From assembly GCF_011050415.1 (NCBI RefSeq), contig NZ_DRFS01000020.1, positions 124,001 through 188,000 on the forward strand: DNA of 64,000 nt. The letters are read 5' to 3'. Position 1 is the stretch's first letter; every line of letters begins with the position of its first letter. Position numbers and translations under genes: made by a program. This stretch comes from Halomonas sp. Lineage in GTDB: Bacteria; Pseudomonadota; Gammaproteobacteria; Pseudomonadales; Halomonadaceae. Under the pieces are notes generated by a model, which saw nothing but the letters and a program-made list of their open reading frames with translations, searched no databases and had not been told where the DNA came from. Shown one piece after another: positions 25,221-34,060 of the stretch.

Positions 25221-26252
25221 CTAGTCTAATTTTGCTTTTTTCAGAATTGGCGCTAAATTTTCGGCCATATCATCGAACCCCCAGGGACGTGCGAAACGAT
25301 AGATATGTAATTTCATTGCTAGCTTTTCGCACGTTTGGACTATTTTGTCGGGTGACATGAATTCACGGCCAAACTCTGCTCGATACAACGTATCAAGCAG
25401 CATGACAACGGCTTCATCACCAAACACTTCCGTTAGGCTTGGCTGACTACCGTCGGCACCGCGCTCTAAAATGACAAGGTGCTGAAGGGGGGCTAAAGGC
25501 GGTGCTTCACTTGTATTAGGCACAGGGATATGAAATTTATCAGCACGGCTTAAATCACGTTGCGCTCCCTGCATACCTATTTGGAGCGCTTCCATCGTTT
25601 CTTTCCAAAGCTTTATTTTTCGAGGACCTGCATATAGTAGTGGCTCTGGATCCTCAGGTTTTACCACGGCCACATCGTCGGTGATTTGCGGCCAGCCAAG
25701 ACGTGTATTTAGCCATGCTCCCATTGTCGATTTACCCGCGCCAGACGGCCCTGTAAATGCCCACACAGCACCCGAAGGGGCCTGTACAGCATTGATGTGT
25801 AATGGCAGCCACCCTCGCTGATAGGCCAACACGCCTAACGCACTTCCCAAAAGATAAACACGTACATCTGCCGGCGAAGCCGCCTCAGTCATCGGTTCTT
25901 TAACGCGCCGATCAACAACGATGCGCTTGCCACTCTCGACGCGATAATTTGCAATGCCCTCAATCCACATCTGGCACTGATCCTCCCCCATTTGTAACCA
26001 GCGATTTACCTGACGGCCTTTCAGCAGCGTCTGGTCGACATTCCCGGCGACAATTTCAATATCAGGCTGATCACAGGGGTCAATCGGGGTGAGTTCAGGT
26101 AAGGGGATTTGTGAAACAATCGTGAAGCCGTAGGAACTGTAGTAATACCGCTCCTTGGGATGACACTGCGAATCAAGGCGCAGCTCATCCTGACGGAAAT
26201 CACCGCTACTCAAGGATACGTCACTGGTTGAAGAACTGCGGCTGTCACTCAT
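25221..26252 (-). CDS. HprK-like kinase B (precursor kinase, module with precursor 4)
   Basis: Protein of 343 residues, a paralogue of kinase A throughout. The P-loop GPSGAGKST is followed by the metal-binding-type ITDDVAVVKPEDPEPLL segment and a conserved GPRKIKLWKETMEAL helix; the N-terminus has YYYSSYGFTIVSQIPLPEL. It is predicted to phosphorylate the C-terminal Ser of a precursor. It is transcribed behind precursor 4 and ahead of precursor 3. The start has AAGG 10 bases upstream. A plus-strand frame at 25022-25360 overlaps its end but shows no coding character. Confidence 0.85.
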   Translation of the reverse strand: MSDSRSSSTSDVSLSSGDFRQDELRLDSQCHPKERYYYSSYGFTIVSQIPLPELTPIDPCDQPDIEIVAGNVDQTLLKGRQVNRWLQMGEDQCQMWIEGIANYRVESGKRIVVDRRVKEPMTEAASPADVRVYLLGSALGVLAYQRGWLPLHINAVQAPSGAVWAFTGPSGAGKSTMGAWLNTRLGWPQITDDVAVVKPEDPEPLLYAGPRKIKLWKETMEALQIGMQGAQRDLSRADKFHIPVPNTSEAPPLAPLQHLVILERGADGSQPSLTEVFGDEAVVMLLDTLYRAEFGREFMSPDKIVQTCEKLAMKLHIYRFARPWGFDDMAENLAPILKKAKLD

Positions 26253-26344
26253 TGCAGCAATTACCTTGTTCGTTAAGCAGAATCGAAAAACAGAGTAGCC
26301 AAGCAGACACTTGGCTTTCTCTAAGAGAAATGACTACGTAACAC

Positions 26345-26386
26345 GAAAATATAAAAAGGTCCGCAGTGCCAAAGACACTGCAGACC
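26345..26386 (-). terminator. Rho-independent terminator after precursor 4
   Basis: On the minus strand, GGTCTGCAGTG, a 7-base loop and CACTGCGGACC (one G-U pair) are followed by TTTTTATATTTT. It sits between precursor 4 and kinase B, in the same position as the terminator in the precursor 3 module. Confidence 0.87.
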
Positions 26387-26463
26387 CATATCAAGCTTAA
26401 TGGTGATGACTTTTTCCCAGCATAATAACTAACCTAAACAGCAGCACTTAACCCATGAAACCA

Positions 26464-26655
26464 TTAAGAATCAGGATTTTGCGAGAACCCACCGGGATTG
26501 GCATTGATATTAGCGTTGGCATTGGCTCTGCCACCACTCCGTGATCCAGGTGGACCATTAAAGATCGGGGTGCCGTTTTTGGTGATATCTACTAATGAGC
26601 CAATCTCTACTAAAGCAGGGCGCTCATATGCTTTACGCATTTTATTTATTGTCAT
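26464..26655 (-). CDS. Lasso-type precursor 4 without ring-acceptor residue
   Basis: Peptide of 63 residues starting MTINKMRKAYERPAL. The ATG at 26655 is chosen because GGGGAGA lies just upstream; the frame is open to 26670. The leader is nearly identical to that of precursor 3 (YERPALVEIGS) and keeps T25 in place. The predicted core begins N27-G28 (NGTPIFNGPPGS), is about 37 residues long, has a low-complexity ANANANINAN stretch and ends QNPDS. Core positions 7-9 are Asn-Gly-Pro: the only acidic residue in the core is the penultimate Asp. A canonical isopeptide ring is therefore not possible at the usual position. Confidence 0.75.
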   Translation of the reverse strand: MTINKMRKAYERPALVEIGSLVDITKNGTPIFNGPPGSRSGGRANANANINANPGGFSQNPDS

Positions 26656-26887
26656 GTCTTTTCTCCCCATTACTTATTAGTGCCTGGTCCCTTCATCACA
26701 CCTACTAAAGGCGCTGAAAACCAAGCTTGGAGCTAATGCGCAGAGTCGCGCCAGCCAGCACACCAAATTTTACACTTGGTTACTTAACAATACTCCACCT
26801 TTGCAGCTTTCACTAATCAGGAAAAACTTATTTAACTACTTCGTTTCAACGATGGTGGGCACAGTGGTAGCGAATTTATAGGAGTAT

Positions 26888-28156
26888 CTAAAGCCGCAGA
26901 TCGGTCTGACTCTTAGGCAGCAGGTATTTTAAATCGTAAAGCACATGAACTGGCTTTCCCCAGCTTCGTATAGTCGCGATAGATAGCGCTTTAAATTCAT
27001 CGTGTCCGACCGCTAATACAATGGCGTCATAAGCACATTCTTCTGGTGAATCGGTGACTGAGACACCATAAGCCTGCTTAGCCTCTTGCTGATTGACATG
27101 GGGGTCGTAAACATCTGAGTTAACATCGTACTCGGCCAATTCGGTAAGAATATCAATAACTCGTGTATTGCGCAGATCAGGACAATTTTCTTTAAACGTA
27201 AGTCCCATAACTAATACACGCGCGTTCTCTACTTGAATACGCCTTTTAATCATTTGCTTAATAAGCTGACTGGCAACATAAGCACCCATGCCGTCGTTAA
27301 TACGCCGACCAGACAAAATCACTTCCGGATGATAGCCAACCTGCTGAGCTTTGTAAGTCAGGTAGTAAGGGTCAACGCCAATACAATGGCCACCGACGAG
27401 TCCAGGACGAAAAGGCAGAAAGTTCCACTTTGTTCCTGCCGCTGCCAACACTTCTTCGGTATCAATATTTAACCGGTTAAAGATAACGGCTAACTCATTG
27501 ATCAATGCAATATTTACATCACGCTGGGTGTTCTCAATAACCTTAGCGGCTTCAGCGACGCGAATACTGCTAACCAAGTGTGTTCCTGCTGTAATAATGC
27601 GTCGGTAGAGGGCGTCGACAAACTCAGCCACTTCTGGGGTTGAACCCGAAGTTATTTTGATAATTGTGGTGATTCGATGCTCTTTATCGCCTGGATTGAT
27701 ACGCTCAGGGCTGTAACCTGCGAAAAAATCCTGGTTGTAAACCAAGCCTGACATCCGCTCGATAACAGGAATACACTCTTCCTCGGTAGCGCCTGGGTAA
27801 ACCGTTGACTCGTAGATCACCACATCGCCTTTGGAGATGACCCCTCCTAGCATTTCGCTGGCCTGGATCAACAGCGTTAAATCAGGGCAGCGGCTTTTAT
27901 CTATCGGCGTGGGTACCGTAACGATATACACATTACACGCGTGCAAGTCATCTTTTCTACTGACAAAACGAAGCTGTGTAGAGGCTGCTAATAGTGACGG
28001 CTCAACTTCCAAAGTATGGTCGATACCATCGCAGAGCTCCGCAATACGCTTTGCATTGATATCGAAGCCAATAGTAGGCAAGAGCTTACCAAACTCGACT
28101 GCAAGCGGCAGCCCAACGTACCCCAGGCCGATAACCCCAACGCAAAGGTTACTCAT
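26888..28156 (-). CDS. tviB: UDP-N-acetylhexosamine 6-dehydrogenase (TviB/WbpA-like)
   Basis: Protein of 422 residues with an N-terminal NAD-binding [18 protein letters not shown], a central dimer helix and the catalytic Cys in [15 protein letters not shown]. The pattern and length match the TviB/VipA/WbpA group, which oxidise UDP-GlcNAc or UDP-GalNAc to the uronic acid. It is the last gene of the polysaccharide operon. With Ugd also present, the polymer probably contains two kinds of uronic acid. The stop lies close to the region upstream of precursor 4. Confidence 0.87.
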   Translation of the reverse strand: MSNLCVGVIGLGYVGLPLAVEFGKLLPTIGFDINAKRIAELCDGIDHTLEVEPSLLAASTQLRFVSRKDDLHACNVYIVTVPTPIDKSRCPDLTLLIQASEMLGGVISKGDVVIYESTVYPGATEEECIPVIERMSGLVYNQDFFAGYSPERINPGDKEHRITTIIKITSGSTPEVAEFVDALYRRIITAGTHLVSSIRVAEAAKVIENTQRDVNIALINELAVIFNRLNIDTEEVLAAAGTKWNFLPFRPGLVGGHCIGVDPYYLTYKAQQVGYHPEVILSGRRINDGMGAYVASQLIKQMIKRRIQVENARVLVMGLTFKENCPDLRNTRVIDILTELAEYDVNSDVYDPHVNQQEAKQAYGVSVTDSPEECAYDAIVLAVGHDEFKALSIATIRSWGKPVHVLYDLKYLLPKSQTDLRL

Positions 28157-28158
28157 AT

Positions 28159-29217
28159 TCAGTATTGCGACGCTTCTAGTAACGTATCACTTGTATCAGT
28201 TCGATAACCGTGAGGGTTTTGGCGTTGCCAACGCCAAGTGTCAATCATCATGTCATCCAAGTTGCGACGGGCCTGCCACCCCAACTCCTGCTGAGCCTTG
28301 TGAGGATCCGCCCAGAACGCTGTCAAATCACCCTCGCGCCGCGGCGCAAACTGGTAAGGAATGGGTCGCTTACTGACCCGTTCAAACGCCTCCACCATCT
28401 CAAGCACTGAAAGCCCCTGGCCAGTGCCCAGGTTATAGATATGCGCTCCTGGCTGATTCAAGTGGCCTACCGCGCTGACATGCCCTTCTGCCAGATCCAT
28501 GACATGCAGGTAATCCCTGACACAGGTTCCATCCGCTGTAGCATAGTCGTTGCCGAAGACTGTCAATGCGTCGCGTCGACCTACCGCCACTTGGGCAATG
28601 TAGGGCATCAAATTATTGGGTATGCCCAGGGGATCCTCTCCCAATTGACCCGATGGATGCGCGCCGATAGGGTTGAAATAACGCAGCAGCGCCACCGACC
28701 AACGCTCATCACTCTTCACCACGTCCTCCAAGACTTGCTCGACTATCGACTTGGAGGCGCCATAAGGATTAGACGTTCGGCCACGCGGCATAGTTTCCTG
28801 ATAAGGCACTGGCGCATCGGGCCCATAAACGGTGGCCGATGAACTGAACACCAGGCGGAAAACGCCAGCCTGCTGCATGGCTTGGCACAGCGTCACGGAA
28901 CCGTTGACGTTAGCGTCGTAATAAGCCAGTGGTTGCTCAACACTCTCGCCGACCGCCTTCAACCCGGCGAAATGGATCACGGCATGAATCGCGTGGTCGT
29001 TAAACAACTGGTCTAGGCAAGCACGATCGCGTACATCGCCTTCAATAAAGGTTAAGGAGCGCCCGGTAATTTGCTCCACACGAACCAGGGACTCCTTTGA
29101 GGCATTGATCAGGTTATCTAACACCACGACCTCATAGCCCGCCTCAAGTAACGCTAACGCTGTGTGCGAGCCGATATATCCGGCCCCACCGGTCACCAGA
29201 ATGTTGCGCTGCTGCAT
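28159..29217 (-). CDS. galE: UDP-glucose 4-epimerase
   Basis: Extended short-chain dehydrogenase of 352 residues. The NAD motif GGAGYIGSH is at the N-terminus, the catalytic YGASK follows NP in the middle, and the substrate region reads [15 protein letters not shown]. It interconverts UDP-glucose and UDP-galactose. The frame extends to 29235, overlapping the upstream gene, but the ATG at 29217 has AGGA eight bases before it and leaves a 1-base gap. It ends 2 bp before tviB. Confidence 0.9.
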   Translation of the reverse strand: MQQRNILVTGGAGYIGSHTALALLEAGYEVVVLDNLINASKESLVRVEQITGRSLTFIEGDVRDRACLDQLFNDHAIHAVIHFAGLKAVGESVEQPLAYYDANVNGSVTLCQAMQQAGVFRLVFSSSATVYGPDAPVPYQETMPRGRTSNPYGASKSIVEQVLEDVVKSDERWSVALLRYFNPIGAHPSGQLGEDPLGIPNNLMPYIAQVAVGRRDALTVFGNDYATADGTCVRDYLHVMDLAEGHVSAVGHLNQPGAHIYNLGTGQGLSVLEMVEAFERVSKRPIPYQFAPRREGDLTAFWADPHKAQQELGWQARRNLDDMMIDTWRWQRQNPHGYRTDTSDTLLEASQY

Positions 29218-29218
29218 A

Positions 29219-30199
29219 TTAGTATCCTGCATCAATGCTCACCGCCGTGGTAAAGGGTTGGCCCTGCTGATAAGCGCGCAGGTTATCAACAAACACGTCC
29301 AGTGCCCGCTCTAAATAGAAGGGCGTTGTACCGGAGACATGCGGCGTGATCAACACATCACTGCGCTTCCATAGCGGAGACTCCGCCGGTAGGGGTTGCT
29401 GCTCAAATACATCCAGGGCGGCGCCCTTCAGCGTGCCGTTGTCCAATGCGCGCAGCAATGCCTCGCCATTCACCACGCCACCGCGTGAAATATCCACCAG
29501 CACGGCGCCTGGCTTAAGCTGGGCTAACAAGTGATCATTCACTACCCCACGAGTGGCATCGGTCAGCGGCAAACACACCACCAGAAAATCCGTTTGTGCG
29601 AGTTCAGCCCCGATCTCTTCAAGCGCCACCACGCGATCAACGCCCTCAATAGCACGCGGCGTACGCTGAGTACCTACCACCTGCATATCAAACGCCTTGG
29701 CACGCCGGGCAAGGCTCTGGCCAATATGCCCAAGTCCTAGCACGGTCAACTGACAGCCGGACAACTCTCCCAGCCAGCTGCGCTGCCATAACGCCTGCTT
29801 CGCCTGATCATGAAAGCGACCAAACTGCTTAGTGAAGTAAAGCATCGCGCCAATGGCGTATTCGCTCATCGGCGCACCGTGCACGCCGCTGCTCTTGGTC
29901 ATCAGCGGTCGCGTTTTATCGAAGTCCATTTCCCAAATTTTCTCTACGCCAGCGGAGAGGAAATGTAGCCAGCGGTAGCCGTCAAGTTTTTCCAACGCAG
30001 CTGGCAACCACGGTAACGTCGGGGTAATCACCACGTCGAATTCAGCGCGACTAGGCACAGCCTCTACGCTACCAGCAAAAACGATCTCCGCCTCCGGCAG
30101 TGCGGCCTGCAAGGTACCAGTCACCAGCGCCTGCTGCTGTTCAAGCACTTCGGCTTTCTGAAGATAGAGCACTCGCTGGATGGGTTGAGGCGACATCAC
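29219..30199 (-). CDS. D-2-hydroxyacid dehydrogenase family protein
   Basis: Protein of 326 residues. The NAD fold TVLGLGHIGQSLARRAKAF, DISRGGVVNGEALLRAL and the catalytic HVSGTTPFYLERAL belong to the GhrA-like branch of the D-isomer 2-hydroxyacid dehydrogenases. It would reduce a 2-keto acid or oxidise a hydroxy acid. It overlaps the aldolase gene by 4 bases and lies inside the polysaccharide operon, an odd setting. It may make an acid substituent precursor; this is an inference. Confidence 0.85.
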   Translation of the reverse strand: MMSPQPIQRVLYLQKAEVLEQQQALVTGTLQAALPEAEIVFAGSVEAVPSRAEFDVVITPTLPWLPAALEKLDGYRWLHFLSAGVEKIWEMDFDKTRPLMTKSSGVHGAPMSEYAIGAMLYFTKQFGRFHDQAKQALWQRSWLGELSGCQLTVLGLGHIGQSLARRAKAFDMQVVGTQRTPRAIEGVDRVVALEEIGAELAQTDFLVVCLPLTDATRGVVNDHLLAQLKPGAVLVDISRGGVVNGEALLRALDNGTLKGAALDVFEQQPLPAESPLWKRSDVLITPHVSGTTPFYLERALDVFVDNLRAYQQGQPFTTAVSIDAGY

Positions 30200-31029
30200 G
30201 CGGCTCCTCGGTTACCCAGCCGAAAAGCACACTCGGCAAGTTGACGTTGGTTGTCGAGTAGCGAGTTCTCGTCAGTGCTACGCCAATGCGTTTCAGCCTG
30301 ACGTAATTTTTCGATCTCGGCGGGAAAATCGAGCGTTTCAAGTAAAGCAGCTGATGTTGCAGCCCCCGAGTGAAAAGCGCGGGAAAGAATAATCCACTCT
30401 GATCCCAGCCGAACGTGCTCGCCCAACACCGTTTCAGCAGGCAGCTCGCCCTGGCCGATCCGTGCAACGCCACCCACCCCCCAGGTCACGCCCGCCTGAT
30501 TAAGCACCGCAGCAGCAGGGTCTAATAAGCGTGCGGCCATGGGTTCAAATAGAAAGCTAAGCCCCATACTTAAGGAGAGATCGTTGAGGCCAATATGCAC
30601 TTCGTCATAACCTGGCGTCAGCAAACCAAGCCAATCGGATAACCGAACCAAGGAAGCAGCCGTTTCAGCAAGAAAGGTAACCGGCACACGGCCATTGACC
30701 AATTCCAAAAACAGCCCCACCTGGTCACGCGAGGAGAACATCGGCAGCATAAGTCGCTGGGCACCATGCTCAATGGCTGCATCCACTTCTTGAAGCGTTG
30801 AGGCATGCAGAGGATTTAATCGCACCATTAACTCAGCATGCTTGAGCACGCTGGCAACGTCAGCGATCTGCTGCAGAGTGTGTGCCGCCTTATGCGTATC
30901 CAAGTGCCCTTGGCGTTCCGCCTTGCCCAGCACCTCTTGATCCATGAAGATCCGGGCTACACCATGCTGCTCAATAAACGAAGCAACATCAGGGCTCGCG
31001 GTAATCATCATAAAGTTAAGCTGGCTCAT
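30196..31029 (-). CDS. HpcH/HpaI aldolase-family protein
   Basis: Protein of 277 residues with the TIM-barrel pattern of the HpcH/HpaI aldolase/citrate lyase beta family: MVRLNPLH, GAQRLMLPMFSSRDQVGLFLELV (metal-site region), IGLNDLSLSMG. Family members cleave or form C-C bonds with pyruvate or related keto acids. It overlaps the sugar transferase gene upstream and the dehydrogenase downstream by 4 bases each. Coupling with a hydroxyacid dehydrogenase suggests a small acid pathway serving the polymer, but the substrate is not readable. Confidence 0.75.
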   Translation of the reverse strand: MSQLNFMMITASPDVASFIEQHGVARIFMDQEVLGKAERQGHLDTHKAAHTLQQIADVASVLKHAELMVRLNPLHASTLQEVDAAIEHGAQRLMLPMFSSRDQVGLFLELVNGRVPVTFLAETAASLVRLSDWLGLLTPGYDEVHIGLNDLSLSMGLSFLFEPMAARLLDPAAAVLNQAGVTWGVGGVARIGQGELPAETVLGEHVRLGSEWIILSRAFHSGAATSAALLETLDFPAEIEKLRQAETHWRSTDENSLLDNQRQLAECAFRLGNRGAA

Positions 31030-31694
31030 CGCATCGCCTCCTCAACGTCACTGTCCTGCGGAGGTTGCCCATTCAGGCGGTCACGGTATGTGCGCCAGTT
31101 CAACCCTGCTTCACCGTAAATACCGCTACCCGTCAGTACCACTTTAACGGTCAGCAGCAAAATTTTGAGATCAAACACCAACGTTTGCTTATCAACATAT
31201 TCAGCATCAAAAGCCAGCTGCTGTAGCCAACCCAGGCTACGTCGCCCTCTCACTTGAGAAAGCCCAGTTAAGCCTGGTCGAACACTAAAGCGTTTTTTAT
31301 AGCTAGGCGGCACCACTTCCGTTTGCTCCATAAGCACCGGACGCGGCCCAACTACGCTCATATCACCTATTAATATATTGATCAGTTGGGGTAATTCATC
31401 GAGGCTGGTGGCACGAATAAAGCGCCCTGCCCGGGTAATGCGCGGGTCATGACCCGCGCTAACCACTTGCTCTTGATGTTGGTCAATTTCATTAGGCGCG
31501 CGATGCAGCATGGTGCGAAACTTGAATATCTTGAAGGGTTGCTCGCCCCGCCCGGCGCGCTGCTGCATGAAAAACACGGGGCCTTTGCTATCTAACTTAA
31601 TCCACAGCGCAACGATTAAAAGCAGTGGTGAGAAGATGACGAGAGCAACAAGACTAGCAGCGAAGTCGAAACAACGTTTGACGATTAAATTCAT
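31026..31694 (-). CDS. Undecaprenyl-phosphate sugar phosphotransferase (initiating)
   Basis: Short bacterial sugar transferase of 222 residues (PglC-like architecture, one N-terminal membrane helix [26 protein letters not shown]). The catalytic block FKIFKFRTM, then [22 protein letters not shown] and [13 protein letters not shown] are intact. It starts repeat-unit assembly by moving a sugar-1-phosphate onto the lipid carrier. Overlapping stops and starts place it in a tight operon with the glycosyltransferase upstream and the aldolase downstream. Confidence 0.92.
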   Translation of the reverse strand: MNLIVKRCFDFAASLVALVIFSPLLLIVALWIKLDSKGPVFFMQQRAGRGEQPFKIFKFRTMLHRAPNEIDQHQEQVVSAGHDPRITRAGRFIRATSLDELPQLINILIGDMSVVGPRPVLMEQTEVVPPSYKKRFSVRPGLTGLSQVRGRRSLGWLQQLAFDAEYVDKQTLVFDLKILLLTVKVVLTGSGIYGEAGLNWRTYRDRLNGQPPQDSDVEEAMR

Positions 31695-32809
31695 ACCAAC
31701 TCCATAGCATCCATGATCACTCGATTTACCTTGCGAACGTCATAATACTCTTCGACGAACCGTATACTGGCCTTGCCCATCTGCTCAGCTAGCAAAGGTT
31801 CATCAACAAAGCGCTGCATTGCGGCAGCGACTGCTTTGGAATCCCTTGGCGGCACTAATATGCCATTCTCCCCCCTGATAACCGTCTCTCTGCACCCGGG
31901 TGAATCAGTGGTGATAATAGGTCGGCCCATGCTCATCGCTTCCAGCACACAGCGGGGGGTCCCCTCACGGTAGTAGGAAGGGAAGACAAAGACCGTACCT
32001 TGCTCTAACCAAGGGCGAACATCTGAAACACCGCCAATAAATTCAACGGCGCCAACAGACTTCCAGCGCTCCAAATCACTATTACTACAAGAGTGAGGAA
32101 GCGTGGGATCATGGGGACCGACGGCCACAAACCGAGCGTGGGGATTAGCAGCTTTAACCAGCGCGGCTGCTTCGCAGAACTCATTAATACCTTTTTCGTA
32201 AAGAAGCCGACCTATATACAAAAATGTCACATTGCCTTCAGGTAGCTTACTGGGAGGGTACTGCTCCATATTCACTCCAGACCCATATACACGTACCACT
32301 TTTTTAGGATCTGTCAGAATATTGCGCTGCTTAAATTCCTGGATATCATCAGGATTCTGAAAAAAAACTTTCCTATTAAAAAACAGTGCACTGCGGTATA
32401 AAAGAGAGGCGATAAAACGAACATGTTTCTTGGTGCCTCCCTCGCCGGAAAATACATGCCCAAGCCCGGTAATCATCGAGTAGATACGCGGCACTCCCGC
32501 CGACTTAGCAGCGAAGCTGCCATAAATAACGGGTTTAATATTGTAGCCAAAAACAGCCTTTGGCTTACAGGACTTAATCAATTTTCGTAACGACAATATG
32601 GTTTTGAAATCGTGTACCGGATTCATCCCCGTACGGCCCATATCAAACTGATAAATGGGAATACCTAGCGACTCGACTTCAGAAAGATAATCGGCGCTGG
32701 GCACTGCTGCCGCAACAGACAACCCTCGCGACTTAAGATCCTGAATAAGGTCACCACGATTGGCGATAAGCGAGCGAGCGTTACCCGCAATAATGAGAAT
32801 ATCCAACAA
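31691..32809 (-). CDS. Glycosyltransferase family 4 (PglA-like)
   Basis: Protein of 372 residues with a GT-B fold. The C-terminal donor domain holds PSYYREGTPRCVLEAMSMGRPIITTDSPGCRETV with the conserved E-x7-E type motif. The N-terminal SVAAAVPSADYLSEVESLGIPIYQFDMGR segment is typical of the transferase that adds the second sugar (WbnK/PglA type). It is adjacent to the initiating transferase and overlaps it by 4 bases, which fits acting on its product. Confidence 0.87.
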   Translation of the reverse strand: MLDILIIAGNARSLIANRGDLIQDLKSRGLSVAAAVPSADYLSEVESLGIPIYQFDMGRTGMNPVHDFKTILSLRKLIKSCKPKAVFGYNIKPVIYGSFAAKSAGVPRIYSMITGLGHVFSGEGGTKKHVRFIASLLYRSALFFNRKVFFQNPDDIQEFKQRNILTDPKKVVRVYGSGVNMEQYPPSKLPEGNVTFLYIGRLLYEKGINEFCEAAALVKAANPHARFVAVGPHDPTLPHSCSNSDLERWKSVGAVEFIGGVSDVRPWLEQGTVFVFPSYYREGTPRCVLEAMSMGRPIITTDSPGCRETVIRGENGILVPPRDSKAVAAAMQRFVDEPLLAEQMGKASIRFVEEYYDVRKVNRVIMDAMELV

Positions 32810-34054
32810 TCAGGTTCTCCTTAATTTAATGGAAAGAGTGTGGAAAGAAGAAGCTGCGAGAAGAAGGAAAATGCCTAAAAGTTTCGTTTTATGGCGTGTC
32901 GCGGTACCAATATTAGTAACACCAATAGCAAAAATAAACGTCAATGCCCCGAATATGAACAGCATCGCCAAACACTCTTCACGACGCTTTATCGTCCCCC
33001 ACCCTTTATAGACGCGCCATGCCAAGAACATATAAAGCACGGATGAAACCACACCTAAAAGATGGCGTGGACTTCTAATATCCCAAGGGAAAGGAGAAAA
33101 ATGAAAATACACGATACGAGCAGGAATCAGCCACGGCTGTGTGTAAGGGTTGCCTTGAGCAATAAAAGCTGGATAAGCAGAACCACCTGTTGCAGGCCTG
33201 ACGAATCGAGATTCAATCGCACTGCCTATACCGCTCTCTTCATCACCCCCTACTTCAATCCCTTTGCCTAGGGAAACCCCACCACCAAAGCCAATCATTC
33301 CTAAGGAAAAAACCAGCATCGCCGACGATAGTAAAATCTTAACCGTAGAGTGAAAAGAAACCTTCGTAGTATCTGTTTTGAACACTACCTTATACAAAAA
33401 GAACGCAAGGTAACCGGCCACGCCGATGAAAGCGCCAATCCAGCCTGGATGGAAAAGCACTGCTGTACCAAAAAACAAGCACCCCCACAGCAGCCCCAAA
33501 ATACTTTGCCCACCAACCCACTTGAGGAAAAAATACAGTCCAAGAATGAAAAACATAATGGCAACTTCTTCTCGCATTGCCAAAATCGAGTTAAAAGCTG
33601 CAAAGGGATAAAGAGCGATAATAAAAGCGACAATCGTAGCCGTACGTTTGCCCCATAAATCTTTCGCTATTAACGCCGTAGTGGCAACGACAACAAAGCC
33701 AAACAAAAAACTCATGACAGGCAGGATATGATGAGAGGTACCCACAAGCTTCATTATCATGGCCCCTAGCCATGAATAGAATAGCGAGTTGAACATCACA
33801 TTGAGCGACAACAAATCAGGCCAACTCAACTGTGACCACTCAAATGCCATGCGCGTAAAACGTAAAGCATCTGTATCGGCGCCAGGAGGACTGAATATAT
33901 TTAAATAATCGAGTGCGAAAAGGAAGCTTCTAATAATATAAGCGGCGATTAATGGCCACAATAGCCAACGGTGTAGAACAGAAACGCCAATGCAGTAAAC
34001 CGCAGCCAGCACAAAAATGATGAAAACATAAAAATCAGCTGCCATTTTTACCAA
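32810..34054 (-). CDS. Polytopic membrane protein, Wzy polymerase candidate
   Basis: Protein of 414 residues with about ten hydrophobic segments and a loop near residues 240-300 (GIGSAIESRFVRPATGGSAYPAFIAQGNPYTQPW). It resembles large membrane proteins of polysaccharide loci (EpsG/GT39-like). The locus encodes Wzx and Wzc but no other polymerase gene, so this is the best Wzy candidate. Sequence alone does not prove it. Confidence 0.6.
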   Translation of the reverse strand: MVKMAADFYVFIIFVLAAVYCIGVSVLHRWLLWPLIAAYIIRSFLFALDYLNIFSPPGADTDALRFTRMAFEWSQLSWPDLLSLNVMFNSLFYSWLGAMIMKLVGTSHHILPVMSFLFGFVVVATTALIAKDLWGKRTATIVAFIIALYPFAAFNSILAMREEVAIMFFILGLYFFLKWVGGQSILGLLWGCLFFGTAVLFHPGWIGAFIGVAGYLAFFLYKVVFKTDTTKVSFHSTVKILLSSAMLVFSLGMIGFGGGVSLGKGIEVGGDEESGIGSAIESRFVRPATGGSAYPAFIAQGNPYTQPWLIPARIVYFHFSPFPWDIRSPRHLLGVVSSVLYMFLAWRVYKGWGTIKRREECLAMLFIFGALTFIFAIGVTNIGTATRHKTKLLGIFLLLAASSFHTLSIKLRRT

Positions 34055-34060
34055 CCATAA

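Noticed and set aside
25022..25360. 112-residue plus-strand frame with hydrophobic start
   Set aside because: It overlaps the 3' end of kinase B on the other strand and the upstream region of precursor 3; no ribosome-binding site or family.
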